A DNA stretch of 64,000 nt from Chlorops oryzae (Eukaryota > Arthropoda > Insecta > Diptera > Chloropidae). Location of the stretch: NCBI GenBank assembly GCA_020466095.1, contig CM035807.1, positions 46,190,398 through 46,254,397 on the forward strand, in the 5' to 3' direction. This document shows, piece by piece, positions 20,152-33,499 of the stretch; the first letter of the stretch is position 1; every line of letters begins with the position of its first letter. Under the pieces are notes generated by a model that saw only the letters and a program-made list of their open reading frames with translations, searched no databases and was not told the origin of the DNA. Position numbers and translations under genes: made by a program.

Positions 20152-22254
20152 AGCCGTCTGTAATGTCTTCCATAAAAAGCGAGAAAAGAAGCGGACTTAG
20201 CAGACGTCCTTGTTTGACGCCAATAATCGTTTTTAACTATTTAGACAATGATTATTCATCCCATACAGCTGTTTTGTTCTGTTCATAAAGACTACTAACA
20301 ACTTTGAGCAGCTTAGTGGAAATGCCGATACTTTGCTGTTTATAAAAAAGCGCCTGCCTGTTGATCGTATCAAAAGCGGCACTGCAATCCACAGAGAACA
20401 TATAAATTTGTTAGTTAAGCCCGGATCCCACTATCTGCGCAATGCGCCGATTTTTGCAGAAATCAAAGTGCCGATAGTGTGAACGCAATTTTCAGAGTCT
20501 GATGTTTGGAAGTGTGATCTTCTTGAACGATTTTTTTTCGAATTTTATTGTTCCCCGATATATTTTTGCCAATATTTGACGATAATGTGAGCTCAAACAA
20601 TGGTTGTGGAAATTGTTGGAACTTGTGCCGATCTGGCCCGATAAAAGTCGGCGCAGATTGTGTTATTTGCGCAGATAGTGGGATCCCAGCTTAACTCCTC
20701 AAATAACGTCTTCCTATGCTTGTAAGAACAAGTATGCTATCAATATTTGAATAATCTTTGCAAAAGCCGAACTGGTATTTACATATAAGATAGTTACTGC
20801 TAACCCATGCCGTCAGGCGCGGTAACAAAACTGCCGTCAAGATTTTAATGACTGCGTTAAGGAAAGATATTCCACGATAGTGGATAAAGGATAATAAGGA
20901 TAAATAAGATTTTTCCTGAAGCTCTCCAGCATAGCAGCTGCTTCAAAGATAAAGTTATAAGCGATTGTTAATTTTTCTTTCAATTCAAAGTTCGTATATT
21001 TTAAGAACTCAGAAGTGATTTGGTCTTCGCCCGGTGCTTTATTCTGTTTCGCATTTTGTAAAGCGGCTTTCACCTCTTGTAGTATTATTGGGGCATCAAG
21101 TTCAGCAACTTCGATAGTTGTTTGGATACGCATTCCTATTATTTCCTACTATGGGGTGAACAGCAGATTTCTAAAGTAACTTGCAAGGTCGGCGGCATCT
21201 ACTTGTGTATCTTTCCTGGTACTCGACCCGTTGAGCCTTCTTACCAGCGACCAGAATTCTTGGCTATTTCTGGTTACGCCCATTCTTCTTTCAATGTCTC
21301 TAAAGTAGTTTATTAGCTTTGCACGGCAAAGGTTCTTAATATACGAGTTTGCTTGTTGGTATTTTAGTCTATCGTACACCGCATTCGTTTGCCTCGAAGT
21401 TTTCAATATTTTGATCAATATTTTTCTGGCTGCCTCACACTCCTCGTCGAACCATGGCTGCTTAAATTCTTTCTTGTCTTTCAATTGCATGCATTTACCC
21501 GATTTTGAAATGTACTTCATGAGTATTTCAACACCATTCGTGGTATGCAAGTGGTTTTCGTGCACTCTGCTTACGTGAAGTTGCAGGCTATTTCGATACT
21601 GCTCCGCTTTGTTTGCGCGCAATATAGCTGCGGGATTGACTTGTTAGTTTTTGAGTTCGTTGGTTCTTCCTTTAAATGCATTAATATTTCCAGTGGAAAG
21701 TGGTCCGAGAATATCTCTTCACCTATTGCTAGACCTGACATGCTCGAATGAACGTTACCTTGAATGAGGCAGTAGTCGATAATTGAGGATCCCCCACCTT
21801 TAAAGTAGGTTGTCTCTCCCTCCCTATCGCTTCGCGCTCCTCCATTTAAAACTGTCAGGTTAAGAGATTCGCACATTTCCACAATCTGAATTCCATTTGC
21901 ATCGACCGTCTTGTCTTAAGCCCGCCTTGTTGCACCGTATATTGAAGACGTTTCAAAGCTTTCCGTTGATATTTGTAGTTCCCCTGTTCTGGCGTTTAGA
22001 TCACCGACCACCATGGTATTTTGTTCATCTATTTCTAAAAGGAAGTTGTATAAATCCGCGAAATCTTCTCTACATCTGCTGCAGTTAAGATATGTTGGTA
22101 CTATCAAGTTGGTTTTTTGATTGTGTGTTATTTCCACTACACGTCCACGTGATGCTGTTCTTAGAACCCGTATTAATAATAGCTTAAAACCTTTAAAGCA
22201 GACATCAAATCTTCCAAAGTTGTTTTCAGTAAACGTTTCAAACATAAAGAACAT
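20152..22254 (-). pseudogene. Non-LTR retrotransposon ORF2 (endonuclease and RT), degenerate
   Basis: Minus-strand ORF2 in several frames. Endonuclease pieces: 22254-21916 (VVGDLNARTG) and 21882-21571 (TYFKGGGSSIIDYCLIQG, SDHFPL). A linker follows (21622-21149, QPWFDEECEAARK). RT starts at 21133 (NAKQNKAPGEDQI) and later shows VDCSAAFDTINR and GVKQGRLLSPLLFSLFMEDI near 20200. The YxDD box is not seen; the element is cut off at about 20152 by the neighbouring non-LTR tail. A MITE sits inside the RT part. Confidence 0.72.
20419..20690. mobile_element. piggyBac-like MITE (272 bp)
   Basis: Ends are inverted repeats sharing GGATCCCACTATCTGCGCAA (left from 20422, right at 20664-20683) and the element is flanked by TTAA at 20415-20418 and 20691-20694. 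TTAA duplications are the hallmark of piggyBac-type transposition. No coding capacity. Confidence 0.8.
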
Positions 22255-22444
22255 ATCATATTTTTTTTTTTACATATTTAAACAATTTTTTTTGGAATAA
22301 TCTATTTCCTAATCCAGCTATATTATATGCAAGAATTTTTAAATCTTTGTTACAACTAATTTGGCTTATATTCGGCTAACAGCCATTGGGCTAAACATAG
22401 TCACTATTTTCTGCTAATTTTATGAAATCATCAATAGATTCTGC

Positions 22445-23290
22445 TTAATGCGGTTCCGCACTGCGGATTATTGCATCCAAGGTCTGCTTTCCATCTTGAC
22501 CGCCGCAGCTGAGACGTTTTTGGGCATCGAAATAAAATTTGATTCCATTCACGTATAGAGTTTCCCCTTGTATTTTTGTTTCGAGTCTGGGATTCCTTGG
22601 TATCAAGAGTTTAAGATTTATCATGCGTCGTCGTCTCTCTCGAGCTGCTGGAGGATAGTCACGGTAAACTATGGCACCTAGGTCACAAAGTCGTGAGTGG
22701 TCTCTTAATACTTTCTGCGCAGTCTCCTTATCTCGTAACTCGACTATAATATTTTCTGCGTTGTTGCTTCTAGATTTGGTTCTCAATGCCTTCACCACTG
22801 TTTTTGGGTCGTTTACGTTGGTAGCCTGCATGCACAGCTCTTTGGCATGCTCAACATTATTCGCCGCCTGCTGTATTGGTGGACGGATCACGACATTTTT
22901 TTCGTTTGCTTTGTTGGTGAGAACCTCAATCCGTCTTTCCAATATGCTTATCGGGATTCCATGTTTTGGACTTTTAGCTGCTCCGATTTAAATTGCGAGA
23001 TTTCTTTACGTAGAGTTTCATTTTATTTCTTCAGCTCGCTTATTGCTGCATAAACATAATGGACGTGTATCCTAACTTCATGGAATTCGTTTTTAATTTC
23101 TGTCATGTCCTGCTTTGTTGCCACATTATGAAGTTGTAGATTCATTCTTGACATCATTCCCATTATGTCGTTCAAAGTAGCGCTTTTCTCCGGGCAAATC
23201 GCACCTATGGGTCTTTTATTTTGTGCTGTAGATGACGACTATGCAAATTTTTTGGCAGCCGGTGACGCTATCGGCAGCGCTTCGTTGTAT
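22445..23290 (-). pseudogene. ORF1 of the same minus-strand non-LTR element
   Basis: The 22942-22445 frame encodes an RNA-binding-type ORF1 C-terminal part (KTVVKALRTKSRS, IIVELRDKETAQKVLRDHS, Arg-rich PAARERRRRM). Upstream, 23215-22940 encodes a coiled-coil-like region (KQDMTEIKNEFHEV, ETLRKEISQFKSEQ) with one stop. It would package the element RNA. Clade not assigned. Confidence 0.6.
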
Positions 23291-23459
23291 GTGATTTTCG
23301 ATTAAGTTCGATGCATTATATATGAGGTGATTCTTCGGTATATGTCAACGGGTGTAATAAAAAAAATTTTGCGCCTGATAGCTCGCTAAAGACTTTTACA
23401 GTCGCTTTCCGCTTAGAGTATTTGGCGCAAAATAGCGCTTGGGGCTAGTTGTAAGGGGT
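23291..23459. other. Unassigned spacer
   Basis: About 170 bp between the non-LTR ORF1 and the duplicated block, with no gene, repeat or motif I can support. Confidence 0.4.
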
Positions 23460-23918
23460 TCTTCTTTTAGCTAAAAACTTAAGATTCGCGGTCGTATATG
23501 ATGATGTTTCATTCGGACTTACTTAAACTTCTTCTCTTTCCACTTTTTTTCGTTCAAGGTTTTCATTTACTTTACCCAATTTATACCATATATGTAAATT
23601 TCCAGGCCTACGAAGGCCGTTTCGTCCGCACTTCACCATCCACGCAATCCAGAACAGTTTATCTTTATCGTAGACACCAGGTTAAAATAATATCCTTCAA
23701 ATATCACTTTTCTTTTCAAATTTTCCGCCAGCGATCAAACACTTCGTCTAATGCGAACTAGGGTTGCTTCGGTATCAGTGTAATAAATTGCTGTGACATT
23801 TTAGAAAATAGCTCCATCAACACTACCGAGAGTTTCCCCCACTGCTTCTATTCCAATCGCTATAGCTAAAACGTCAATATTACGAAGAGAAAAAGAAGTC
23901 CTACCGGAAAAAATGACA

Positions 23919-24303
23919 CTGATAGTTAAAATATTTGGCCGAATACCGAATAGTAGAAATAACTTATTAAAAAAATCAGCAGTAACTACAAATTAAGTTT
24001 TTCTCACAATAACGTTAAAAAAATTTAATTAACGAGATCTAAAAATACAGCAGATTTGCTTTTTATTCTTTAGAAATATTAAATGTACGCTAGTTTCTTC
24101 TAAATTTTCTTCGAAAACATTATAAACAGTGGGCAAATTTTTCAGCGGGTAGCTTTTGCCTTGACTCCAGCTAGTCGCGAGTAGGCTCAAGCTGTCTTTA
24201 CTACGTGCCGAATATTCGGTTGCCGAATATTCGTTATTCGGCCGAGAGGTTGACCGAATATTCGGTATTCGGTATTCGGCCAAATCCACTATTCGTGGCA
24301 TCA
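23919..24303. mobile_element. hAT MITE, 5'-truncated copy
   Basis: Same family as 37539-38002, ending GGCATCACTA and followed by CTCCACAT. About 80 bp of the left end are missing; the break joins the 23460-23918 block directly to the interior of the MITE. Confidence 0.85.
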
Positions 24304-26280
24304 CTACTCCACATCATCGAAAAATACTTAAAGCGCATTCCTTTAAAATGAGAACTATCAAAATTATCATTCTAACGTTCTTGATCAATATTAAGTCCTT
24401 CTATGGGCAATATTTACTATATCTGTAGTCAATTTATTCATCACAGCCCCCATAATAAACCGAAACAACAAAAGGGAAGAAGCTTCTAAAACATTTAGAA
24501 CATTCCTCTTTCCATTCCTAACGATTCTTAAAAAAAGTTGGACGACCATAAAAAACTGACACCACTGAAAGTAATATATATTGTATCATTCTTATCATTG
24601 TATCGCAGAAATAAAGAAAGTTCCGAAATGAGAAAATGCAACTTCAACATGATAAAGTATCCCGCCGCTATACCTGAACTCTTTGTCAAACCAGAAAACG
24701 CACAAAAATTTATTAAGCTTGTCGAATTATATAATATAGAAATTCCTGACATACAAAGCAAGTTTGCATTGATCTTCAACACAAAAATACAAGAAAAAAA
24801 AAACAAAACTTGACTGACTTGGCACATCAAACTTACTAGAGCTAAATAAAAAAAATGTGAGGAGGTATTGAAGACTAGAAAAATAGTAAACACTGTATCA
24901 TATGAATTATTCAAAGCAACGCAAGCAGAAAACCGATAGCTTACTTCGCTGAGAATACATACCCCTTATTCATAATCAATTTTTAAATTTAAAACATTTT
25001 TTAATTAAATTTTTTAAGGAAATTTGACATTTAAACAATGTTTGAAATTTGATTCTCAACAGTGTGAGATTTTAATATAACAAATAATTCAAACCCTCCA
25101 GGCACCTGCAGAAAAATCAGCAGTTATAAAATCCAATGACGTGATAGCCTTTAATGTCCTAAAGCGAGGCATAAAAAAACCAAAACAGCATAAACAATTA
25201 CAGTCGAGTCGAGTCGACTCACAAACTTTAATGAAGCTCTTCAAATAATTTAAGAGTAAGGTCATACTTGAGAAGCTCGTATCATGATGTAAGAACAGTA
25301 TAACGGTCGAAATCAGCATAGAGACACTGAAAAAAGGCGAACGAGTATTAGGAGACAACATCAATACCATCATAAAAGGAACAACAAGAATAACTACAAC
25401 AATCGCGTCCACAAAAGCTACAGCAATAACAACTACAACGAAAAACACCGCCAAGGCACGGGATCGTCACACATATGAAAAAAATGCACAATAAGTCAAC
25501 AGCAACAAGTTCAAAATCAGCGCCAGACCACAAAGAACGCAAGAATTCAAATTCGAACAACTCCTAAAGCCACATTAATTCAGGACATAATGCATTTCCT
25601 CTTAATGGCACAGAGCAACAGGAATAATTAAGTACCCGCGATACCGTACACGCTGTATATGAGGTCACTCGGGGAATTATATAAAAATGTTAATTTCACA
25701 GTTAATTTTAATTAAAGTGGGTAATTTTGGCTATAGTAATGCAGTAAAAAAAATTTATTTTTCTTGATACGGAAGCTGACACATCCATAACACAAGTTTA
25801 CAAATAATTATATTTGGCATGTTCAGGACATCTGAATGCACTTCGCCTATGGACTTCGGTCTTCTGAACACAAAAAAAAAATATTTTAAAAATATTTCAT
25901 GGGCGCGTTTTTTTGTTTTATTAATTGAAGAAAAAAAATGTTCTCCGGAGGTATTGCACATGTTTTGAGCAGAACTCTACCACGTATCGACCAAATGAAA
26001 TAAATAGCGACTCAAATTAAAGAAAACTAATAAACATATCCCCATAACAATTAATTTTTTTCTTGAAAGGAAACCCACAAAAGACGTTTGCTTGAAAATA
26101 TAAGTTTTATGTTAATTCAATGCTTGTCTTAAGCTAAAACAGAAAAGCTGATCGACTTTTTTAGGGTCTTTGACCAGGATTTATTCAAGCTAAAAGTAAC
26201 CTAACTTCTACACCTCCTTAATACATATTTATGTTTCAAAAATTATATTTCATATACATTCTCACATTCGCTAAGTCGTG
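24304..26280. other. Unassigned, possibly LTR-element-derived stretch (copy 1)
   Basis: AT-rich, matched by 38003-39920. Short open pieces (24538-24813, ATG-less, includes YPAAIPELFVKPENAQKF; 25100-25500, basic and Asn/Thr-rich) look like remnants of a gag-like protein but show no diagnostic motif. The small frame starting MRTIKIIILTFLINI at 24348 resembles a signal peptide. Not enough to assign. Confidence 0.4.
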
Positions 26281-29200
26281 TTCTAAAGGCGCTCCGTGTT
26301 TTTGTAATTTAACATCGACAAACGTGAACCAAGTGTTCTAAATTTAATCCAAATCCGTCCGTAAAGTTATCCGGAAAATAAAACATATATCGAAAGTTTG
26401 GAACTTGGAAAAGTTCTGTCAATAAATTCAATTTCTGTGATTTCTTCTTCTCCGATCGTGCTCTGAAAATTCTTAATAGCGCTAATTTAGTGTTACTCGC
26501 TAAATCTGTAAAACCTGTGGAACATAAGAGATTAAGACACTACAACTTCTAAGTGTCACCGACTAATAACGAAACAAAGCACAATGTCAACGCCGTTAAG
26601 TTTTCGAGTCAACACGGCTGCTGCACACGTTGGGACTCCAAAGCGTTCCGACCATGGAAATACACTTAAGCTTATACAACTACTAGACCAACGACTCATA
26701 ATGCAAGGCGATCTTATTCCGGCTACAATAGCGGAGTCCCAAGAAGCTATTCTCTGCGTTTTCAAACAACAAGTGGATGGGCTGCGCGGAGATCTGGTCA
26801 CTATATAGCAACGAATGAGTACTTTGGAAGCTCAATCATCTGAAACGCAATCTCTTAAGCGGGATATTGTGCTCCAAAATGAGCGAATCTCGAGACAAGA
26901 GAATCTAACTGTTTCTCGGGAACTAAGATTTCATGGGATCCCATAGCATGAAAACGAAAACCTTCATGGCTTTTTCCATGAGCTGCGCAGGACCATTAAT
27001 CAACCTTCGCCGAATATCAACAGTATTTAGCGTATGCCTCGTAAATTGCAGCCAAAAATCGACCCTGATGTTGTTTTAACGCTCGATACAACATATAGTC
27101 GCAACTCTCTTTTAAGAGCTATTGCGGCTTTCAGACGTGCAAATAGTAAACAATTAACTCTTAAACATATCGGCTTGCAGTCAGACATTCCATTCTATGT
27201 CAACGAGAGAATGCCTAGAGAAAATCATCGTCTATTGAAATTTTCACTGCAAGAGAAGAGGAACAATTTTCTGTTAGCTGTATTTACTCTGCGTGGATCC
27301 GTTTTTATTAAACCTTTTCAAAGTGACGAACCAAAACGCAACAACTCTTTCCATGAGCTGGATACTTTTCTTCGTACTCTTGCTATCAATACCAATTCAG
27401 AAGCTAACATCACCACTCACAGCAATTAATAGTCGCATGCTCTTAGTTTTTTGTTCTCATTTATATTTTGTTTTTTGTCTCTCTTCGTTTTACATTTATT
27501 ATTATAAAACATTTATGAAAATCTATATCTTACGATGTTCTATTTTGTTCACAAAAATAAAGTTGTTTGCATCATTTTACAATTTTAATTATTTTGCTTG
27601 TATAAAGTTTTATCATTTTGCAGTTAGTTACGTGCCTTCTAAACTGCAGTTTGTTGCTATTTTCCGTTTCGCCTATTTAACAATGACACACAGATTAAAT
27701 AACAAAGTAGGAAATTCCAAAGGTGAGATAAGTACATTATTAAATATACTCTCTGCCCAAAAAATTGGCCTAAAATCTGCCATATAAATGCACAGAGCCT
27801 TTTTAATAAAATTCATGAGTCTCGGGTGAACTTTGAACATTCCGATATTGATGTCTTATGCATTTCAGAGACGTAGTTCACACCAATGACGAAAGATAAT
27901 GTTCTTGCTTTAAAGGGCTACAAGCTTTTCCGAGCGGACAGGGAAGGATAGGCCGGTAGCGTGGCCATTTTTGTAAAGACAAATTATTGCACAGATCGTC
28001 ATCTCGAACACATGAGTTCTTATATATTGAAATTCGAAATTGTGATCAAAAACTGCTGGTGGGCTGTATTTATAGACCAAATCGGCAGCTAGATATATCA
28101 CCTCTAATTGAACAACTCCAAGCATTATCCGTCTTATACACTAACGTACTGATTGCTGGTGACTTCAATAGCAATATTCTTACGGAAAATTACTTAACCT
28201 ATAGCCTACAATCCCTGGGGCTCTTTCCCACGAACACTATAGCTCCCACACATTTTACGCGAATATCGAATACACTTTTAGATCTGTTTTTGGTTGATAG
28301 TAGAGACAAAATTCTTCTCTATGATCAACTTTCCCCCATACACTACTCAAAGCATGACTTAATTTTCGCTGTATATGATTTCTAGTTGATTCCAAGGCCG
28401 GATATCTTTACGTTCAGAGATTTTAAACAAACATTAACCCTAGCTTGTTAACTCAAGTTAATACCATTGATTGGAACTGAATTAGGGGAATTGAATCGGT
28501 TGATGACCAAATAAGTTTCCTCCAGAATAATATAATAGATTATTTGACGAATTTTCGCCCTTAAAAGTCACCAGATCTAAAAACCGCACAAATCCGTGGT
28601 TTTATTCGTCCATTCGATTACTTTATTTCTAACGCTTCTTATGACAACTCGCCTTCCTCAAGATATAATTCTATAAGTTCGTTCGAAATTAACTGCGTCA
28701 ATTAAGCTGATATTGTCGAGTGCAAGCTCGCCGTCAAATCCAACGCTACCGGTTTGCATGAGAAAAGTCCTTTATTTCTGAAGATCCTTCTTCCGTATAT
28801 ACTTTCCGCTGTTACACATTTCTTCAATACAATTTTCACAAAATCATATTTGCCATCAAGTTGGAGAAGAGCGAAAATCATACCTATACCGAAGCCGGAC
28901 GGTGAAGTACGACCCATACATTATCTTTCCTCTCGAAAGTCTTTGAAAAGTTAATGTCCAAACAAATGAACAAGCACCTCTTAGACAACTCCCTCTTATG
29001 TGAACAGCAATCTGGATTCAGAAACAGTAGAAGTTGCGTTACTGTATTAATCGACGTAGTTGAAGACCTACACGAAGCAGTTGACACAAATTAAATCACC
29101 TTTTTGGTTTTATTAGATCATAGCAAGGCTTTCGACACAGTAAACCACGCTGTTCTACTATCCAATAGCTTCCTTTTCTCGTCATCTGCTTTAAATCTCA

Positions 29201-29362
29201 TTAAATCGTACCTCACTGACAGAGAACAACTGGTTTGCGTAAAAAATCGCCGCTCTGACTCTTTGAAGTTAATTACAGGGGTTCCGCAGATCCCTGCGTC
29301 CCTGGTCTTAGGACCAATACTCTTTAATATGTACATTAATGATCTACCGGAACATCTTAATA

Positions 29363-30649
29363 TTAGGTGTAGTAAAAAGAAATCCATTATTTTTGCATTA
29401 AATTGAGGGCTTTATTTAAGATAGTTAGAATGACCCGATTTAGGTCAAATATGCGCCGTTTTGTTCGATAACTTGTTGCCATTTTAAAGGTAATTTCATT
29501 ATGCCTCTCTCATAGAAGCCCTCGTTCCTATTAGCAAAAAATTGAGACAGTCGAATTTCAGAAGCCTCTCTTGAAGCGAATGTTTTACCAGCAAAATTGT
29601 TCGCCATGGACAGGAACAGATGGTAATCACTTGGTGCCAGGTCCGGACTATAAGGTGGATGCAGAAGAACCTCCCAACCAAACTCCCGGAGCTTCTGGCG
29701 AGTCACTATCGATGTGCGTGGCCTGGCGTTGTCCTGATGGAACACAATTCCTCTCCTATTGGCCAAAGCTGGCCGCTTATGGGCGATTGCTTCCTTCAGA
29801 CGGTCCAATTGTTCACAGTAGAGTTCCGAGTTAAGAGTTTTGCCGTATGGGAGCAGCTCATAGTAGATAATTCCCTGCCAATCCCACCAAACACACAGCA
29901 AAATCTTCCTGGCCGTCAATCCTGGCTTGGACACCGTTTCCGCCGGTTCACCGTGTTTCGACCACGACCGTTTTCGCTTGACGTTGTCGTAAGTGACCCA
30001 CTTTTCATCACCAGTCACCAACCGCTTCAGAAATGGGTCGATTTTGTTGCGGTTCAGCAGCGATTCGCAGATGGAAATTCGGTCTATGAGGTTTTTTTGC
30101 GTTAACTCGTGTGGCACCCATACATCGAGCTTCTTTGTGTATCCAGCCTCATTCAAATGTTTCCAAACCGTTTTTGTGCAATCTTTAGCTCTTTTGCAAT
30201 CGAAACAGTGCTAACATGACGGTCGGACTCGATAATTTCCATGATTTTATCGACATTTTCGACAATTGGCCTTCCAGTGCGTGGTGCATCCTTGACATCG
30301 AAGTTACCGGAACGGAATCGACGAAACCAAAATTGCGCATGATTGGCTGTTACAGTATCAGGTCCATAAACGCTATTCACATTTTCAGCCGCCTGGCTTG
30401 CGTTTTCTCCCTTATCGAAGAAAAACTGTAAAATGTAGCGAATTTTCTCTTTGCTGATGTCCATCTTTGACAAGCTCTCAAACAAAACTGAATCAATCAA
30501 TCAAAAAAGTGTCAAAAAAGCTTTTTTAGTAGGAACTGTCATCTTTCTAATGCCCCCTAGCGGAACACGATCGGACTTATACAACGCGAGATGCAGATAA
30601 ATAACGCCATCTATTGGAAAAATAATGGATTTCTTTTTACTACAACTAA
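29363..30649 (-). mobile_element. mariner element, copy 2
   Basis: 1287-bp mariner, reverse orientation, with TA on both sides (29361-29362, 30650-30651), inserted in the RT region of the CR1-like element. The duplicate at about 43010-43020 shows the uninterrupted target (CATCTTAATATTAAGAAGC). Confidence 0.95.
29440..30464 (-). pseudogene. mariner transposase, one-base frameshift
   Basis: Nearly identical to the transposase at 14388-15413, with all three catalytic Asp motifs. The frame breaks near 30170-30180, where an A-run after GCAC has five A instead of six, so the N-terminal third and the catalytic part are in different frames. Confidence 0.9.
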
Positions 30650-31733
30650 TATTAAGAAGCGCACATTAACGCTGACGATGTTCAACTATATCTGTCGCGC
30701 GATAAAAATTCAAGCGTAACGTCATTGGCAAAGTTAAATGAAGACCTTGCAAGCATTGGCAATTGGGCTAGCAGAAACGCACTTTGTCTAAATCCTTCCA
30801 AATTTAACTGCATTGTCATAAGCAGGAAAAGTTTCATACTCTCTACGCTTCCAAATCTTACCCTAAATGGGCAATCTATCAAATATGTCGATCGTGCAAA
30901 AAACCTTGGCATAACCTTCAATAGAACCCTAACATGGAACGATCATTTGTCATTAAGAATCGGCAATGTGTACGCCATGCTTCGTTCACTGTGGCAAACT
31001 GAATCTCTTACTCCATTAAAAATACGCCTGCTTCTCTGTAAATCATACGTTATTCCAACGCTCCTTTATGGTTGTGAGAACTTTGCTAACTGTGATTCCT
31101 TGCATAAGCACAAGTTACAGGTGCTTTTCAATAGCATCGTCCGATATATCTTCAATCGCCGACGATTTGACAGCATTACTTATCATAGCCATACCATCTA
31201 TGACGTCATTCGACAATATGCTACAGTTCGAAGCTCTCTTGCTCCTGCACAAGATTATCTTTTCGAAAGCCCCTGAAAGCATATATAAGCGTCTCTTTTC
31301 TCGTTCTATAAGAAACAACAACATAGTCCCGATCAAGTATAAAACATTAGCTTCTGAAAGGCAATTTTTTGTACATGCGATTCGCCTTTCGAAAGTTATT
31401 AGTAACACTGAAATTTTCAGAAGGCACCTCACACTACTTTTTAAAACTTAAAGATACAAAAATCAAAATAAATTTTTTTTTTTCGTATTTTCAAACTTCC
31501 CTTAAACTATCAATTTTCAATTTATTAATAACTACACTATTATAAAAGTACATTCACATATCTCTCCTTAAGACTCTTAATAACTTATTAACTCCTGTAT
31601 TGACTAGTACAGCCTATAAGAACTCTCTTTTTGTACTAGGATTAAGCATAAGTGAAATAAATGAAATGAAAAAAAAAAAAAAAAAAACTATGTCAAAGGC
31701 TTAACCTAATTGAGGAATTTCGAATTGTAAATA

Positions 31734-32275
31734 AGAGGCTGTTTCCACTATAACCGCATCTAGCATCTTTCAGCATTTTGGCAAGATGCGGAAAGATGCG
31801 GTGTGAATTAACATGCAATTGTTGTTGTATCCTGAACCGCATCTTCTGCGCATCTTTACAAGATGCGAAGAAAATGCGATTTTTTCCGATTATCTATCGA
31901 TTTTAACTGCACATGTCTAGTGAAACATATGTTAATGACCAGCATTTCAGGAATTGTGAGCAGCACAAATGGCGGGAAACCAAGAAAAAGTGTAACATTA
32001 CTATGAGATATACATATATGTACATAGTTATGAGAAAAATTTAATTTGTAGTTACTACTGATTTTTTAAATAACTTATTTCTATATAATAGTTAAAATAT
32101 TCCTCCGAATAGTGGCCGAATATTCGTGGCATCACTAGTAAAAATATCAATTGTAAACAAAAATCAGCTGATATGAAAGATGCAAGATGCGAAATGCCAA
32201 GTGGAAACACCAATCTCAAAAAATCGCATCTTGAAGATGCGAAAGCAAGATGCGGCTATAGTGGAAACGGCCTCT
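31734..32275. mobile_element. MITE with GAGGC termini, copy 1, holding hAT MITE remnant
   Basis: About 540 bp with inverted ends GAGGCTGTTTCCACTATA / TATAGTGGAAACGGCCTC and many AAGATGCGG words near both ends. Inside, about 32030-32138, is a reverse-oriented, diverged part of the hAT MITE family ending GGCATCACTA. Target duplication unclear. Partner at 44100-44640. Confidence 0.75.
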
Positions 32276-32657
32276 AAAATAAGAAAAAAAATATGAAAAC
32301 TGTCGAACTCTTTTCTGTACTGTACTCGTGTAATATAGATTTGATTTCGCAGGCTAGGATTCGAAGATAACTCTGAGTCGTGTGTCTGTAGACCAGAACT
32401 TGGCAACTAAGTTTGTGTCGTTTGACCTCAGGCTAGGACTTGCACACGATTTGGCCGCGTGTGACCTCAGACTAGGATTGGCAAATAATTTCAGTGTGTG
32501 CTTTTAGCTTTTCTTGAGCTCTTAGCTTTTCTCGAAATCCTGAAGATGCTGCCTCTCTTAGTCTCTTCCCACGGTGGGATCAGCTGCATGACGTTAGTCC
32601 CCTGTTTCACGCAGTTACAATATTTTTCCTATGCTTGTAAATTCTAATATACTTAAA

Positions 32658-32757
32658 NNNNNNNNNNNNNNNNNNNNNNNNNNNNNNNNNNNNNNNNNNN
32701 NNNNNNNNNNNNNNNNNNNNNNNNNNNNNNNNNNNNNNNNNNNNNNNNNNNNNNNNN
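32658..32757. other. Assembly gap (100 N)
   Basis: Run of 100 N exactly between the two duplicate copies. Confidence 1.
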
Positions 32758-33228
32758 CTTCTTTTAGCTAAAAACTTAAGATTCGCGGTCGTATATGATG
32801 ATGTTTCATTCGGACTTACTTAAACTTCTTCTCTTTCCACTTTTTTTCGTTCAAGGTTTTCATTTACTTTACCCAATTTATACCATAAATGTAAATTTCC
32901 AGGCCTACGAAGGCCGTTTCGTCCGCACTTCACCATCCACGCAATCCAGAACAGTTTATCTTTATCGTAGATACCAGGTTAAAATAATATCCTTCAAATA
33001 TCACTTTTCTTTTCAAATTTTCCGCCAGCGATCAAACACTTCGTCTAATGCGAACTAGGGTTGCTTCGGTATCAGTGTAATAAATTGCTGTGACATTTTA
33101 GAAAATAGCTCCATCAACACTACCGAGAGTTTGAAATCTATTTCCCCCACTGCTTCTATTCCAATCGCTATAGCTAAAACGTCAATATTACGAAGAGAAA
33201 AAGAAGTCCTACCGGAAAAAATGACACT

Positions 33229-33480
33229 AGGGCCGAATTCAAATAAACAGATACTTCTTCTCACAAAACATAAGCGGGAATCATTTCGCTCCTCTAAAAT
33301 TTTAGCGAAAATTCTGAAACACAGCAAGATAGAAAACTTTAACCACCGCCAATCTACTTGCGCGAGCGGGGCTCTAGTGCGCTTGTTGCCAAATAAGCTA
33401 GTTTGTTAGGAAATAAAAACTTTCATGTTGACTATCAAACTGTTTATTAAGAGTAGAGAAAATGTATTACAATGGCGAAG
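33229..33480. other. Unassigned start of the copy-2-specific block
   Basis: No partner in copy 1. A 92-codon open frame (33131-33409) with LRREKEVLPEKMTLG is basic but not recognised. Confidence 0.35.
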
Positions 33481-33499
33481 CAGACGTTGACACAAATGA

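Larger units (their letters stand above)
26400..31687 (+). pseudogene. CR1-like non-LTR retrotransposon (copy 1)
   Basis: ORF1 remnant: 26584-26805 (MSTPLSFRVNTAAAH...) and 27034-27429, interrupted by stops. ORF2: endonuclease about 27790-28390 (DVLCISET, VGCIYRPNRQ, IAGDFNSNI, SKHDLIFAV). RT about 28780-31270: KIIPIPKPDGE, SGFRNSRSCVTVL, LLDHSKAFDTVNHA, a GVPQ...VLGPILFNMYINDLP box, and ADDVQLYLS with Asn in place of the usual Tyr/Phe. Many stops. A poly(A) run ends the element near 31687. The RT style fits the CR1/L2 group. Split by mariner copy 2. Confidence 0.8.
23460..32657. repeat. Tandem duplication, copy 1
   Basis: Direct copy of 32758-44957 plus 48013 onward. The first ~460 bp (23460-23918) match 32758-33228; 23919-32657 match about 37619-44957 and then 48013-48078. 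Unlike copy 2 it lacks about 4.4 kb (33229-37618), has a mariner at 29363-30649 and lacks the Transib. Matching parts differ by scattered substitutions and small indels, for example a ~60-bp indel near 25550. It ends at an N gap. Confidence 0.9.

Noticed and set aside
23180..23200. GTAGCGCTTTTCTCC shared with 17100-17114 near the giant element's 3' end
   Set aside because: Only about 15 bases match and the flanks differ (the first belongs to a non-LTR ORF1), so it is treated as chance.
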